Of a stretch of DNA of 64,000 nucleotides, positions 54,941-62,680 are shown one piece after another. The notes beneath the pieces are model-generated. The model had not been told where the DNA came from. It did no database searches and worked only from the letters and a program-made list of their open reading frames with translations. Positions within the stretch are counted from its first letter, which is position 1; each line of letters begins with the position of its first letter. Origin of the DNA: Mucilaginibacter sp. UBA5151. Lineage in GTDB: Bacteria; Bacteroidota; Bacteroidia; Sphingobacteriales; Sphingobacteriaceae. A program made the translations under genes and the position numbers. The stretch spans positions 33,893-97,892 of the forward strand of contig DHXR01000024.1 in NCBI GenBank assembly GCA_002413785.1, written 5' to 3'.

Positions 54941-55618
54941 ATGATGAGCATTTTAAAACTCTTTATTGCGGGCATATTATGCTGTTTGCTGCTGCCGGCC
55001 GCGGCACAACAAAAAAATAAGTATGTTAAAATTGAAACGGCCCAAGGCTATTGTATTGTTAAGCTTTACAATGAAACGCCGGTACACCGCGATAACTTTA
55101 TAAAACTAATAAAAGCGCATTATTTTGACGCCACTACCTTTAACAGGATCCTGAAAGGTTTCGTTATCCAGGGTGGCGACCCGGATTCGCTTTACGACAA
55201 ATCGAAAATATTAAAGCCCGAACAAAAATGGATACAACCCGAATTTAATACGGCCTTGTTCCATAAAAGAGGGGCTCTGGCTATGGGCCGCGATGATAAT
55301 AAAGCCAAAGCATCATTTACTACCCAGATTTACCTGGTCGACGGTAAAGCTTATACCAACGAACAACTGGACAAAATTGAAAAAAAACTTGGTTTGCATT
55401 TCACCGAAGCCCAGCGGGAAACTTACCGTACCATCGGCGGCACGCTTTTTTTAGACCAGAATTATACCGTGTTTGGCGAAATTGTTAAAGGAATGGATTT
55501 TATTGACAAAGTAACAGCCGTAAAAGTTAATAAAGACGGAAACCCGGACAAGGAAGTAGGAATGAGGATAACAGTGTTAACGGATAGGAAAGTGGCGAAG
55601 GAATTGAAAGGGATGTGA
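54941..55618 (+). CDS. Secreted cyclophilin-type peptidyl-prolyl isomerase
   Basis: A 225-residue exported enzyme with signal peptide LKLFIAGILCCLLLPAAA. The cyclophilin core has VKLYNETPVHRDNFIKL, FDATTFNRILKGFVIQGGDP with the catalytic Arg in FNR, and GALAMGRDDNKAKASFTTQI. Carries an insert of about 30 residues between TTQI and FGEIVKGMDFIDKV, longer than minimal cyclophilins. The leading TATCTTTA then ATGATG is repeated downstream at 61283. Confidence 0.9.
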   Translation: MMSILKLFIAGILCCLLLPAAAQQKNKYVKIETAQGYCIVKLYNETPVHRDNFIKLIKAHYFDATTFNRILKGFVIQGGDPDSLYDKSKILKPEQKWIQPEFNTALFHKRGALAMGRDDNKAKASFTTQIYLVDGKAYTNEQLDKIEKKLGLHFTEAQRETYRTIGGTLFLDQNYTVFGEIVKGMDFIDKVTAVKVNKDGNPDKEVGMRITVLTDRKVAKELKGM

Positions 55619-55647
55619 TGGTTAATTAAGTGATGGCTGGCGCTGTG

Positions 55648-55735
55648 ATTGCTGGAGACAAGGTCTCCTGGCATAGTGGTGCGTAGTTGAAATCGGACAG
55701 CGGTCAGGGGTGAAACACGGAAGAGTCATATCTGT
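55648..55735. repeat. GGCATAGTG-type repeat, copy after cyclophilin
   Basis: Hairpin GGAGACAAGGTCTCC followed by TGGCATAGTGGTGCGTAGTT and GGACAGCGG. Directly follows the cyclophilin gene and abuts the WG-repeat gene. Confidence 0.65.
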
Positions 55736-57318
55736 TAGTCCCCTGGCATTGCGTTGAAATTATGTGCGCTTTCAAGCGTACTAACGTTAATTTCTATTGT
55801 ACCAGAACCAGGTGTTGCATAGATAGTAATTGCAAGCGCACTACCCATTAGTTCAATGAAATTTGGGTTGGAATGCTGATTATCTTTTACAAATCCACTG
55901 AAAGCGGTTTGAAAAGCATTTTTTAAAACTTCAGTTTTATTGAATGCATTCCCGCTAAGAGAGATCGAATAAATGAATTGATCTATTTGTGGATTCTGGT
56001 TAATTGGAATGGTGCTAAGTTTAAATTCCAATACAGCATTATTTGATATGCGTTCTCCCCTAAACAACGAAAGCTGTTGGTTAGCAACACTAAAGTATGT
56101 TGCTGCGTTTATATTAATATTGTATTTGTTTAAAATAGTTTGTATTGGCGTATCGAATGTTATACCCTCCACAGTCTTCTCAGTGATTCCGTTTTTAATG
56201 CGGTCTAAAATCGGGCTAATATCAAAATAATCGGTTGCAATGCTCGCCAGCGGTGAAGTTCCATTGATAAGATACGTGACCAAGTCGAGGGACACCCCGT
56301 CAAATTGAGGGTTAATTACATATTTCCCAGTTTTATCAATCATTCCGACCTTTTTTGAACTGGCGACGATTGCAAGATTGCCGTTAAACACATAAGCTTC
56401 GTTGAACTGAGCATTAATTGTTATTTTACCGTCTTTATCAATGTAACCCCAATTGTCTCCAGATTTCACGGCAGCTAAGTCACCGTTAGTAAATGGGAAC
56501 GCTTGTGCAAACTGCGGATTTATAGTTATTTTGCCATCCCTGTCGGTCCAACCAAATTTTCCATCCTGTTCTATTAAGAAAAGGTCGCCATCATCCCTTA
56601 TATTTTCAAATTGTGGATTTATTACATATCCACCTTTCTCGTCGATTACACCCCACTTGCCTCCGAATGTAACTATTGCGCGCCCATTGATAAAACCGCC
56701 AGCACCATCAAATTGATTATTAATGATCAGTTTACCGGTTTCGTCAATATATCCATATTTGCCGTCTTTGTTATTTACAACGCATTTTCCCTCCTGAAAG
56801 TCTCCAACTCCCACGAATTGTGGATTGATTTTGACAGAGCCGCTTTTGTCTACAAAACCCCATTGAACGGGACCATTTTCGACGGATTGACTAAAAGCAG
56901 CTAAACCTCCATGAAATATTCTTACATCCTGGGCTTTCTGAAGCATAAATTTAACTTCGCCGCCTTTGCTAATAGCCGATGGTGCGGAGTTTTCACTAAC
57001 TACCCAAGCAAGGCCCTCGCTAAAAATAGTTGCGCTTTTGTACTTCGCTGATATGGCGTATTTGCCATGTTCGTCAATATACCCCCATTTCGGATCAGTT
57101 CCTGATGATTCTACCAAAGCTAAGCCTTCCCGGAATACGCATGCCTCACGAAATTGTGGATTAATTACAATTTTTCCGTCACGGTCAATATACTCGAAAG
57201 CCTCACCAGCTTTGACTGGAAATAACTTTACATCTTCAATGTTTTTCGAAGTTTTATTGCAAGAAATAAAAAATGCTGACAATAGTACCAAAACGAGATA
57301 CGATACGAGCTTAGCCAT
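55735..57318 (-). CDS. WG-repeat lipoprotein
   Basis: Exported lipoprotein of 527 residues (lipobox FFISC). About seven or eight WG repeats fill residues 35-345, each with the pattern (W)GYIDxxGKxxINxQFxxAxxF. The C-terminal about 180 residues are a separate alpha/beta part without a recognised family. WG repeats occur in secreted or surface proteins; ligand unknown. Confidence 0.85.
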   Translation of the reverse strand: MAKLVSYLVLVLLSAFFISCNKTSKNIEDVKLFPVKAGEAFEYIDRDGKIVINPQFREACVFREGLALVESSGTDPKWGYIDEHGKYAISAKYKSATIFSEGLAWVVSENSAPSAISKGGEVKFMLQKAQDVRIFHGGLAAFSQSVENGPVQWGFVDKSGSVKINPQFVGVGDFQEGKCVVNNKDGKYGYIDETGKLIINNQFDGAGGFINGRAIVTFGGKWGVIDEKGGYVINPQFENIRDDGDLFLIEQDGKFGWTDRDGKITINPQFAQAFPFTNGDLAAVKSGDNWGYIDKDGKITINAQFNEAYVFNGNLAIVASSKKVGMIDKTGKYVINPQFDGVSLDLVTYLINGTSPLASIATDYFDISPILDRIKNGITEKTVEGITFDTPIQTILNKYNININAATYFSVANQQLSLFRGERISNNAVLEFKLSTIPINQNPQIDQFIYSISLSGNAFNKTEVLKNAFQTAFSGFVKDNQHSNPNFIELMGSALAITIYATPGSGTIEINVSTLESAHNFNAMPGD

Positions 57319-57452
57319 AGGATTCGGTTTTAAAAGATTGTGGTTTGAGTTTACGTAAAAGTATCAAACGGAATTTACAATTGCAAATTTTTCCGTGTAA
57401 ACAAAGTCTATTCTCAGCAAAATTCAGTATATTTGATGAACTCCCGCACCAC

Positions 57453-57519
57453 CCGCCAGTTCAAGTGTCTTTCACTTGAACTCATAGTAAATTAAGTGTA
57501 CACGCTTAATTTATGCCGG
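57453..57519. repeat. REP-like element of a second type
   Basis: Hairpin GTTCAAGTGTCTTTCACTTG (arms 9 bp) and a hairpin AAATTAAG-N8-CTTAATTT. A matching pair is at 60471-60533. Follows a TATATTTG-containing stretch shared with 61436-61462. Part of the gap 57319-57636. Confidence 0.75.
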
Positions 57520-57576
57520 CAACTACGACATCATTAGCGCAGTCAACGTTTTTAAAACCGCTAACATATCGGTTTG

Positions 57577-57605
57577 GCGGGAGACGCAAAGCATTGCGTC
57601 TCTAC
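57577..57605. repeat. GAGACGCAA hairpin
   Basis: GAGACGCAA-AGCA-TTGCGTCTC with two perfect 9-bp arms. Same hairpin at 60418-60447. Confidence 0.75.
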
Positions 57606-57636
57606 GAAATTTTTCTTCAAAAGGCCGCTCGCCAAA

Positions 57637-57895
57637 TCAACCGATTTTACTTGCCTCTTCAATATCTTCCTTTATAAATTCCCATTCCTTGTTTTTAAGG
57701 CAAATTGGGTCTAAATCATAATCGGCTGTAGCAAAATCGGTAAAATTATTGCGGATCAAGAGCTCATCGTGTGTCCATTCAAAGCGCTGGCGGTGCAATG
57801 CAATCATTTCGGCGATCGTATACTGGTTCAGCACTTCGTGCAAATCCCAAAAATCTTTTTTTCTGCCGCCTCTTTGTACAATATCAACTTTTTGA
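57637..57895 (-). pseudogene. C-terminal fragment of an AbiEii-type nucleotidyltransferase toxin
   Basis: The frame reads VQRGGRKKDFWDLHEVLNQY, then TIAEMIALHRQRFEW and NNFTDFATADYDLDPICLKN, up to EFIKEDIEEASKIG. This matches the C-terminal end of AbiEii/AbiGii family toxins. It has no ATG of its own, and the frame above VQRGG enters unrelated DNA. The N-terminal fragment of apparently the same gene is at 59723-59833, so the gene is split by about 1.85 kb and has lost its middle. Confidence 0.75.
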
Positions 57896-57989
57896 AAATT
57901 AAAAATACAGTTACAAGAGTGAAATTATTGTTAAATAATCCTTTAATAACCAGATTAAAATAATATTTTCGAGATTATATTATAATTTA

Positions 57990-58610
57990 ATGGCATCCTT
58001 ATCAAACTCAAAGCAATACAATAGCCCCAATGATTTCACCGATGATGAAATAATAAAACTAACAGGAGTGTTAGGTGTATATGGTAATCTTCGTGACCCC
58101 AGAATAAAGTTTAGCTGCAATATTCGGCGGTATAGTGAATCAATTGTTGTCAAAATTACTACAGTCGATATTCTTGAATTGCAAATTACAATTGAACCTC
58201 AAAACCGACTTATTTATAACGAATCATTAGTTAAGCGAAAGGACAGTAAAAAAACAGGACTGGCTCACAGTTGGGTTAAATCGCAAGTGGAAAATGCTCC
58301 TGCCTGCCTAATTAATATGCTTGAGGGGGCTGCACACAAAGATGACACAGACCAAGATATTATATGGATAGGATACATTTTATGGCATAAACTGGGTTAT
58401 TTGATGGCTGAAAAAAGCATGAAAGAATTTGACCTTACACTTGAAAAACACAAATTGGAAAAACAAGATATTACAAAACTACTTTCAACAAAGGAAGGCA
58501 TAGAGTTTTGGCAAACGGAAGGTTTTACATGGGATTGTTATTTTGATTTAGCACCACAATCCACAAGTCGTTTAATTCTTGAAAACTATAAGCCGTCAAG
58601 CAAAAATTAA
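57990..58610 (+). CDS. Hypothetical protein inside the broken toxin
   Basis: A 206-residue protein with no recognised family: a mixed N-terminus (NDFTDDEIIKLTGVLGVYGN, LRDPRIKFSCNIRRY) and a helical C-terminal half (IWIGYILWHKLGYLMAEKSM). AT-rich relative to the flanks. Its stop overlaps by 4 bases the stop of the opposing gene at 58607, echoing the sce7725/sce7726 layout at 8995. A defence or mobile-element role is possible but only from context. Confidence 0.7.
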   Translation: MASLSNSKQYNSPNDFTDDEIIKLTGVLGVYGNLRDPRIKFSCNIRRYSESIVVKITTVDILELQITIEPQNRLIYNESLVKRKDSKKTGLAHSWVKSQVENAPACLINMLEGAAHKDDTDQDIIWIGYILWHKLGYLMAEKSMKEFDLTLEKHKLEKQDITKLLSTKEGIEFWQTEGFTWDCYFDLAPQSTSRLILENYKPSSKN

Positions 58611-59329
58611 GCCTCCAAAGAGTAATAACTTTTACTAAGTGATGCATATAATTCAGCTTGTTTATCAGGATCAAGTTTATTGTATTCATCAATAATAACC
58701 TGATCTTCTGGTGCTATTCTGTGTTTAAAGCCGTCATTTAAAAATCTTCTTAATACAGAAAATTTATGCACTGCTTCCTGACGTAAATCAGATTTATCGT
58801 GTGTTATATTTAAAGTATTAACCATACGTTCCCCCATTAAGTTTCTTAACGTGCTGATGGCAGAAAGATGTGTCGGTGATAGCAATTGCAAAGGGTTATG
58901 ATTCCCACCTTTCTTAAGTGGCTCGTGAATGACAATATCGTCAATTGAACAAATAATATAGCCCTCATTTGTGAGCATATCTTTGTGAGCATCTGATATT
59001 TTCCCATAAGGAAGTGGCTCGATTACTTCTATACTATCACCACCGAAGATTTTTTTTACACGATTTTTTAATATAGTTATATCAGAAATAGGGCTTTTCT
59101 TTTTAAAAAGATAGTTGGCTGGGTTGGGGTCAACTATGGCGCATGAATTTACTATTTTGAGTGATAGCTCTTTAACTTTGTTATCGTTGTATTTAGCATC
59201 AATAACGGCACAAGGATAATTGTCATCATCCACCAATAAAATCGCCGGAGTGCCTGAAGAAACCTTAACCTTTTTGGTTAACTTCCCTTTCAATCTCCAA
59301 CTGTAAGTATTATTATCGAACATTCGCAT
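58607..59329 (-). CDS. Hypothetical protein inside the broken toxin, convergent partner
   Basis: A 240-residue protein with no recognised family. The N-terminus has beta-type strands (GTPAILLVDDDNYPCAVIDA), then KVKELSLKIVNSCAIVD, and IICSIDDIVIHEPLKKGG near the middle. The C-terminus is helical (LSAISTLRNLMGERMVNTL). No nuclease or ATPase motif seen. Tail to tail with 57990-58610. AT-rich composition suggests transfer. Confidence 0.7.
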   Translation of the reverse strand: MRMFDNNTYSWRLKGKLTKKVKVSSGTPAILLVDDDNYPCAVIDAKYNDNKVKELSLKIVNSCAIVDPNPANYLFKKKSPISDITILKNRVKKIFGGDSIEVIEPLPYGKISDAHKDMLTNEGYIICSIDDIVIHEPLKKGGNHNPLQLLSPTHLSAISTLRNLMGERMVNTLNITHDKSDLRQEAVHKFSVLRRFLNDGFKHRIAPEDQVIIDEYNKLDPDKQAELYASLSKSYYSLEA

Positions 59330-59418
59330 TATTTAGCTTAAACGCAAAAAAAGTGATAAAGTTTCAAAGCCAATACAATAACCACAATTCAAATATATGA
59401 TTATTAGCTATTTACATG

Positions 59419-59443
59419 TGTAAAAGTTTTCAACTTTTACACA
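59419..59443. repeat. Perfect 11-bp hairpin
   Basis: GTGTAAAAGTT-TTC-AACTTTTACAC. It lies upstream of the 58607 gene (minus strand), where a regulator could bind; the gap 59330-59630 holds no supported gene. Confidence 0.75.
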
Positions 59444-59556
59444 TTAATGTTAATTAATATTAAAACATTCGCCGTTTCAAAGAGAAAACCTTATCAATTT
59501 TCCCAAAAGATAGCATTTATTTATCAAAGTAAATATTCCAGTGTTAACAAAAAAAC

Positions 59557-59596
59557 GCGTAAACCTACCTATTTTTTAAATCACGTAGGTTTACGC
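59557..59596. repeat. Perfect 12-bp inverted repeat with 16-base loop
   Basis: GCGTAAACCTAC and GTAGGTTTACGC at 59557-59568 and 59585-59596. Just downstream of the ArdC-like tail on the minus strand, so it may be a terminator or an element end. Confidence 0.75.
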
Positions 59597-59630
59597 AACC
59601 GAAAATGACCGAGTTTTGATTATATTTTAG

Positions 59631-59744
59631 TTATTTCGAATGAAATTTATTTAAAAAATCTACTGCAATCGCTGCTTCGATAGCTGCGGTAAATAAAATT
59701 AGTTTGTTTTCATTAAGTACTTTCAGCCATGTTTCGATATACCG
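59631..59744 (-). pseudogene. Possible C-terminal fragment of an ArdC-like antirestriction protein
   Basis: The minus-strand frame reads YIETWLKVLNENKLILFTAA, then IEAAIAVDFLNKF and stops. It resembles the conserved end of ArdC/TraC-type zincin antirestriction proteins found on plasmids and conjugative elements. It abuts the toxin fragment at about 59742, in a different frame, so the junction is inside both. Similarity is short, so moderate at best. Confidence 0.4.
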
Positions 59745-59833
59745 ACAAGCCGGAAGTTATTAAATTCCTCTGCCTGCATCAGCTTCAGCAGCGCATCCTT
59801 TAAAAGTTCAGTTACGGTATTCCAGTAAAGCAT
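59723..59833 (-). pseudogene. N-terminal fragment of an AbiEii-type nucleotidyltransferase toxin
   Basis: Starts ATG one base after the antitoxin stop: MLYWNTVTELLKDALLKL, then AEEFNNFRLVG, the usual AbiEii beginning before the GGT/S nucleotidyltransferase loop. The homology stops after RLVG; five foreign codons then a stop follow. The catalytic core is absent. Confidence 0.75.
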
Positions 59834-59834
59834 G

Positions 59835-60341
59835 CTATTTTGTTTTTAGATGGGGCATTACCGGAAGCCTATTATTTGCAGCCTGCGCGCTGCCGATGAC
59901 AGCTTTTACTTTTTCTTCCCCATAAAAGCTAATGATCTCTTTTTTCTCCGCCTCATTTCCACGCTCAAATACGCGCTCAATAACCGCCTTGTATTGCTGC
60001 TGCCAGTCAATTTTATTTATATCGGTATCCCAAAAGAGCGCTTTCCGCAAAACGGACAAATCGGGATGCACCGCTAAATTACCTTTTTGCTGTTCTTTTT
60101 TAATTTCGTACCATGTTTGCAGCAAAAGCATGGTTCCTTCTTCCATCCCCAGGGCCTTGTCAACCTTTAGCGATAATGCAGGAGTAAAGCCGCGCCGGCC
60201 TTTGGTAATATCGTTCAAAGTTTGGGGGTATTCCTGTAACGATAGCGCAAATGGCCCTTTTTTGAGCTTTCTTTTCTTAAGCTCACGCTCCAGCACCATT
60301 CCCGGATGAATCCCTTTATATTTTTCTATGGTCGGTTCCAT
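59835..60341 (-). CDS. HTH antitoxin upstream of the broken AbiEii-type toxin
   Basis: A 168-residue protein. N-terminal HTH of HigA-like type (IHPGMVLERELKKRKLKKGP, QTLNDITKGRRGFTPALSLK, VDKALGMEEGTMLLLQTWYE) and a helical C-terminus (AVIERVFERGNEAEKKEIIS, FYGEEKVKAVIG). The toxin ATG is one base after its stop, the normal antitoxin-toxin order. The ATG at 60341 is chosen over an upstream start that would cross the operator. Intact although its partner is not. Confidence 0.8.
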   Translation of the reverse strand: MEPTIEKYKGIHPGMVLERELKKRKLKKGPFALSLQEYPQTLNDITKGRRGFTPALSLKVDKALGMEEGTMLLLQTWYEIKKEQQKGNLAVHPDLSVLRKALFWDTDINKIDWQQQYKAVIERVFERGNEAEKKEIISFYGEEKVKAVIGSAQAANNRLPVMPHLKTK

Positions 60342-60344
60342 AGT

Positions 60345-60366
60345 CAAATATAAACAAATTTGTTTA
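60345..60366 (-). promoter_or_regulatory. Promoter box and operator of the AbiEii-type toxin-antitoxin operon
   Basis: Perfect palindrome TAAACAAATTTGTTTA at 60351-60366, overlapping a minus-strand TATATTTG (60345-60352), within 10 bases of the antitoxin ATG. Confidence 0.65.
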
Positions 60367-60417
60367 CAAAAAATGTTTAGATAAATTAGTTGATCCCGTG
60401 CCAATATCCCAACTTTC

Positions 60418-60447
60418 TGGCGGGAGACGCAAACATTGCGTCTCTAC
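60418..60447. repeat. GAGACGCAA hairpin
   Basis: GGCGGGAGACGCAAACATTG then CGTCTCTAC; nearly identical to 57577-57605. Confidence 0.75.
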
Positions 60448-60470
60448 AAATTTTCCGCCAATACGTCCCC

Positions 60471-60533
60471 CGCCGGTTCAATTGTCTTTCTCGTGAACTC
60501 AAAGTAATTTAAGCGTCCACGCTTAAATTATAC
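60471..60533. repeat. REP-like element of a second type
   Basis: GGTTCAATTGTCTTTCTCGT-type hairpin and TAATTTAAGCG-TCCA-CGCTTAAATTA (11-bp perfect arms). Related to 57453-57519. Order relative to the GAGACGCAA hairpin is reversed between the two sites. Confidence 0.75.
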
Positions 60534-60605
60534 GGTACGCTTGCGCCCGGGCCGTTTTAAATCAAAATTAAATTAAAACAATCCCGGTTTTTATATTTTT
60601 ATCAT

Positions 60606-60613
60606 TAAATTTG
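60606..60613 (+). promoter_or_regulatory. -7 box of toxin-antitoxin pair 2
   Basis: TAAATTTG at the same 17-base distance from the antitoxin ATG as in pair 1. Confidence 0.6.
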
Positions 60614-60630
60614 GTTAAAAGATCTCGAAA

Positions 60631-60882
60631 ATGACAACTGCAACGATCAGGGAAAGGTTATATGATTATATCAGGGTGGCTGATGATAAAAAGGTACAGG
60701 CGATTTACACACTGGTCGAAGATCAGATAGTTCCGGCAGTTGATTGGTCGGAGGATGAGGATTTTGTTGCTGAATTGGACGAGCGGGTAAGAAGGTATGA
60801 AGCAGGTATCGACCGGGCTTATTCCTGGGATGAACTCGAAGCTTCTATAGCAGAATTAAAAAAGAAGCGTACTGCTAAATGA
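60631..60882 (+). CDS. Addiction module antitoxin, copy 2
   Basis: An 83-residue antitoxin-like protein starting MTTATIRERLYDYIRVADDK, near-identical to copy 1 (52055) over the first 50 residues and then diverging to RVRRYEAGIDRAYSWDEL. Overlaps the toxin start by 4 bases. The strong N-terminal identity and weak C-terminal identity suggest changing toxin specificity. Confidence 0.82.
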   Translation: MTTATIRERLYDYIRVADDKKVQAIYTLVEDQIVPAVDWSEDEDFVAELDERVRRYEAGIDRAYSWDELEASIAELKKKRTAK

Positions 60883-61169
60883 ATAACACCTTTTCCCAAT
60901 TACCGAAAGCACAAAAGGAAATTATTGATGCCTGGGAATGGTACGAAGAGAAGCAATCAGGTTTAGGAGATCAATTCAAAAACGAAGTAGCTAAAAAGAT
61001 CAGGACTGTTGTAGAAAACCCGCTGCATTATCCGGTAAAAGGAAAATACCGTGAAGCTCAAACGGATGTTTTTCCATTTTTGATTGTTTTTAAATTCGAT
61101 AAAAAAGCGAATATGATTGTTATCGTTTCCGTTTTTCATACAAGCAGGCATCCGAAGAGGAAGCATTAG
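60879..61169 (+). CDS. RelE/ParE family toxin, copy 2
   Basis: A 96-residue toxin paralogous to 52312-52602: AWEWYEEKQSGLGDQFKNEV, ENPLHYPVKGKYREAQTDVF, PFLIVFKF, VIVSVFHTSRHPKRKH. Start is ATG here, GTG in copy 1. Same length, with many substitutions in the middle. Confidence 0.86.
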   Translation: MNNTFSQLPKAQKEIIDAWEWYEEKQSGLGDQFKNEVAKKIRTVVENPLHYPVKGKYREAQTDVFPFLIVFKFDKKANMIVIVSVFHTSRHPKRKH

Positions 61170-61186
61170 TCGCTCTGAAAACCTGT

Positions 61187-61300
61187 TAACGGGAGATAAA
61201 GTCTCGGGGCATAGTGGTACGTAGTTGGAAGCAATAGACAGCGGGTGCAGCAGAATATCCCCCGATATCAAAGCTTATCCATATCTTTAAACTATGATGA
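61187..61300. repeat. GGCATAGTG-type repeat ending in a cyclophilin-like start
   Basis: Follows toxin pair 2: GGAGATAAAGTCTCGGGGC, ATAGTGGTACGTAGTT, GACAGCGGGTG, then GATATCAAAGC and CATATCTTTA leading to ATGATGAG. The end matches the leader and first codons of the cyclophilin gene at 54941. 61301-61650 shows no gene I can support. Confidence 0.6.
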
Positions 61301-61650
61301 GAATTTTAAAGCACCCCTCGCGCGGGAATCCGCGTAAAGGCTAATAGCCGTGGGCTTCCCGTGCGCCGCTGACAGGTAATGGATTAACTGCGTGTCGGCT
61401 ATAATTTTCTCACCCTACCCCCTTGCAGTCCTCCCCAAAATTCAGTATATTTGAAGTACTCCGGCAGCCCGGTTAATTTCTCCTTCTAAATTCCGGGGTG
61501 CTTTAAAAAAGGGATAATTATGCCGCCGGCAAATACGCCGTAATCTCCGCTGCAAGCCTGTTTTTTAGCGAATTTTGACTCTGTTCTTTGAGGTGTTTTA
61601 TTTATTTTGCTGATATGCAGCTGTTTATATAAAGGTTGCCTCCGAAAATT

Positions 61651-61809
61651 ACGAGGGGCTAAACGCATTTAGCCCCTCAACTTGCAAAAATTACGAGGAG
61701 CTAAACGCATTTAGCCCCTCAAACTGCAAAAATTACGAGGAGCTAAACGCATTTAGCTCCTCAACTTGCAAAAATTACGAGGAGCTAAACACGTTTAGCC
61801 CCTCGTAAT
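61651..61809. repeat. 42-bp palindromic tandem array, copy 3
   Basis: Four units of 42 bp (61651, 61693, 61735, 61777) with GCTAAACGCATTTAGC and spacers AACTTGCAAAAATT. Very close to copy 1 in unit layout, and it also closes with a CCTCGTAA end. It lies in the long 61170-62213 gap before rplM. Confidence 0.9.
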
Positions 61810-61917
61810 AATGGTATTTTACTAAAAAAGGCCTCATTTGGCCTTCCATAAATGTACCAAATTGAGCGGATTTATCCTATAACATCCCAATAAAAAAAGT
61901 AATCTCAACCCGCAAAA

Positions 61918-61950
61918 AATTTACGAAGTTTCTAAAACTTCGTAAATTTG
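61918..61950. repeat. 15-bp inverted repeat
   Basis: AAATTTACGAAGTTT and its complement around CTA, like the hairpin at 46082-46114. Confidence 0.8.
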
Positions 61951-62031
61951 CACCCTTTAAATAATTCCATAAATTCCGGTAATTCAAAAAATTCGGGTTC
62001 AGACAAAAATTCCCAAAAAATCCTACCCAAA

Positions 62032-62111
62032 ATCGGTGAAATCCCTCCCCAAAATCGGTGAAATCACAGCAACAAAATCGGTGTAATCATACAATACAAT
62101 CGGTGAAATCC
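62032..62111. repeat. Degenerate GGTGAAATC tandem repeat before rplM
   Basis: Four spaced copies of AATCGGTG(A/T)AATC about every 25 bases, ending just before the rplM promoter. Related cluster at 47660-47835. Confidence 0.75.
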
Positions 62112-62128
62112 AAAACAACAAAAAACCA

Positions 62129-62159
62129 TTTGACAATTAAACAAATAACCCTATCTTTG
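62129..62159 (+). promoter_or_regulatory. rplM-rpsI-rpsB promoter
   Basis: TTTG (62129-62132) and TATCTTTG (62152-62159) are separated by 19 bases, a full Bacteroidota sigma-factor match, with the start codon 54 bases downstream. Confidence 0.85.
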
Positions 62160-62213
62160 CAGTCCCGAAAATGCGGGGTATAGTAAACGTTTAATTAAAT
62201 TAATATAAAGCAA

Positions 62214-62651
62214 GTGAATACGTTAAGTTACAAAACTGTCTCGGCCAACAAAAAAACCGTCAACAAACAATGGGTTGTTATTGACGCCAATGGCGAGATT
62301 TTGGGGCGCTTGTCTTCTAAGATCGCAATGATCATCAGAGGAAAAACCAAGCCAGATTTCACCCCGAACGTAGACTGCGGTGATAATGTAATAGTTATCA
62401 ATGCAGACAAGGTAAAACTGACCGGAAACAAATTCAGCGAAAAGCAGTATGTTTCTTACACCGGCTATCCGGGTGGTCAGCGTTTCATTTCTCCTAAGGA
62501 GTTAATGGCAAAGCATCCAACACGCGTAATTGAAAAAGCCGTGCGTGGTATGTTACCTAAAAATCGTTTGGGCAAAGCATTGTTTGGCAATTTGCATGTA
62601 TATGCAGGCGCCGAGCATCCTCACACAGCACAAAACCCAACAACCATTTAA
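62214..62651 (+). CDS. rplM: Ribosomal protein L13
   Basis: A 145-residue large-subunit protein with the L13 pattern: QWVVIDANGEILGRLSSKIA, DNVIVINADKVKLTGNK, HPTRVIEKAVRGMLPKNRLG and LHVYAGAEHPHTAQNP. GTG start. First gene of the operon with rpsI 29 bases downstream. Confidence 0.97.
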   Translation: MNTLSYKTVSANKKTVNKQWVVIDANGEILGRLSSKIAMIIRGKTKPDFTPNVDCGDNVIVINADKVKLTGNKFSEKQYVSYTGYPGGQRFISPKELMAKHPTRVIEKAVRGMLPKNRLGKALFGNLHVYAGAEHPHTAQNPTTI

Positions 62652-62680
62652 CTTTTTAATTTTAAAGGAGAAAAGAAAAA

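Noticed and set aside
61486..61668. 60-codon frame on the minus strand in the gap before rplM
   Set aside because: It overlaps the start of the 42-bp array, lacks a recognised family, and has poor coding character.
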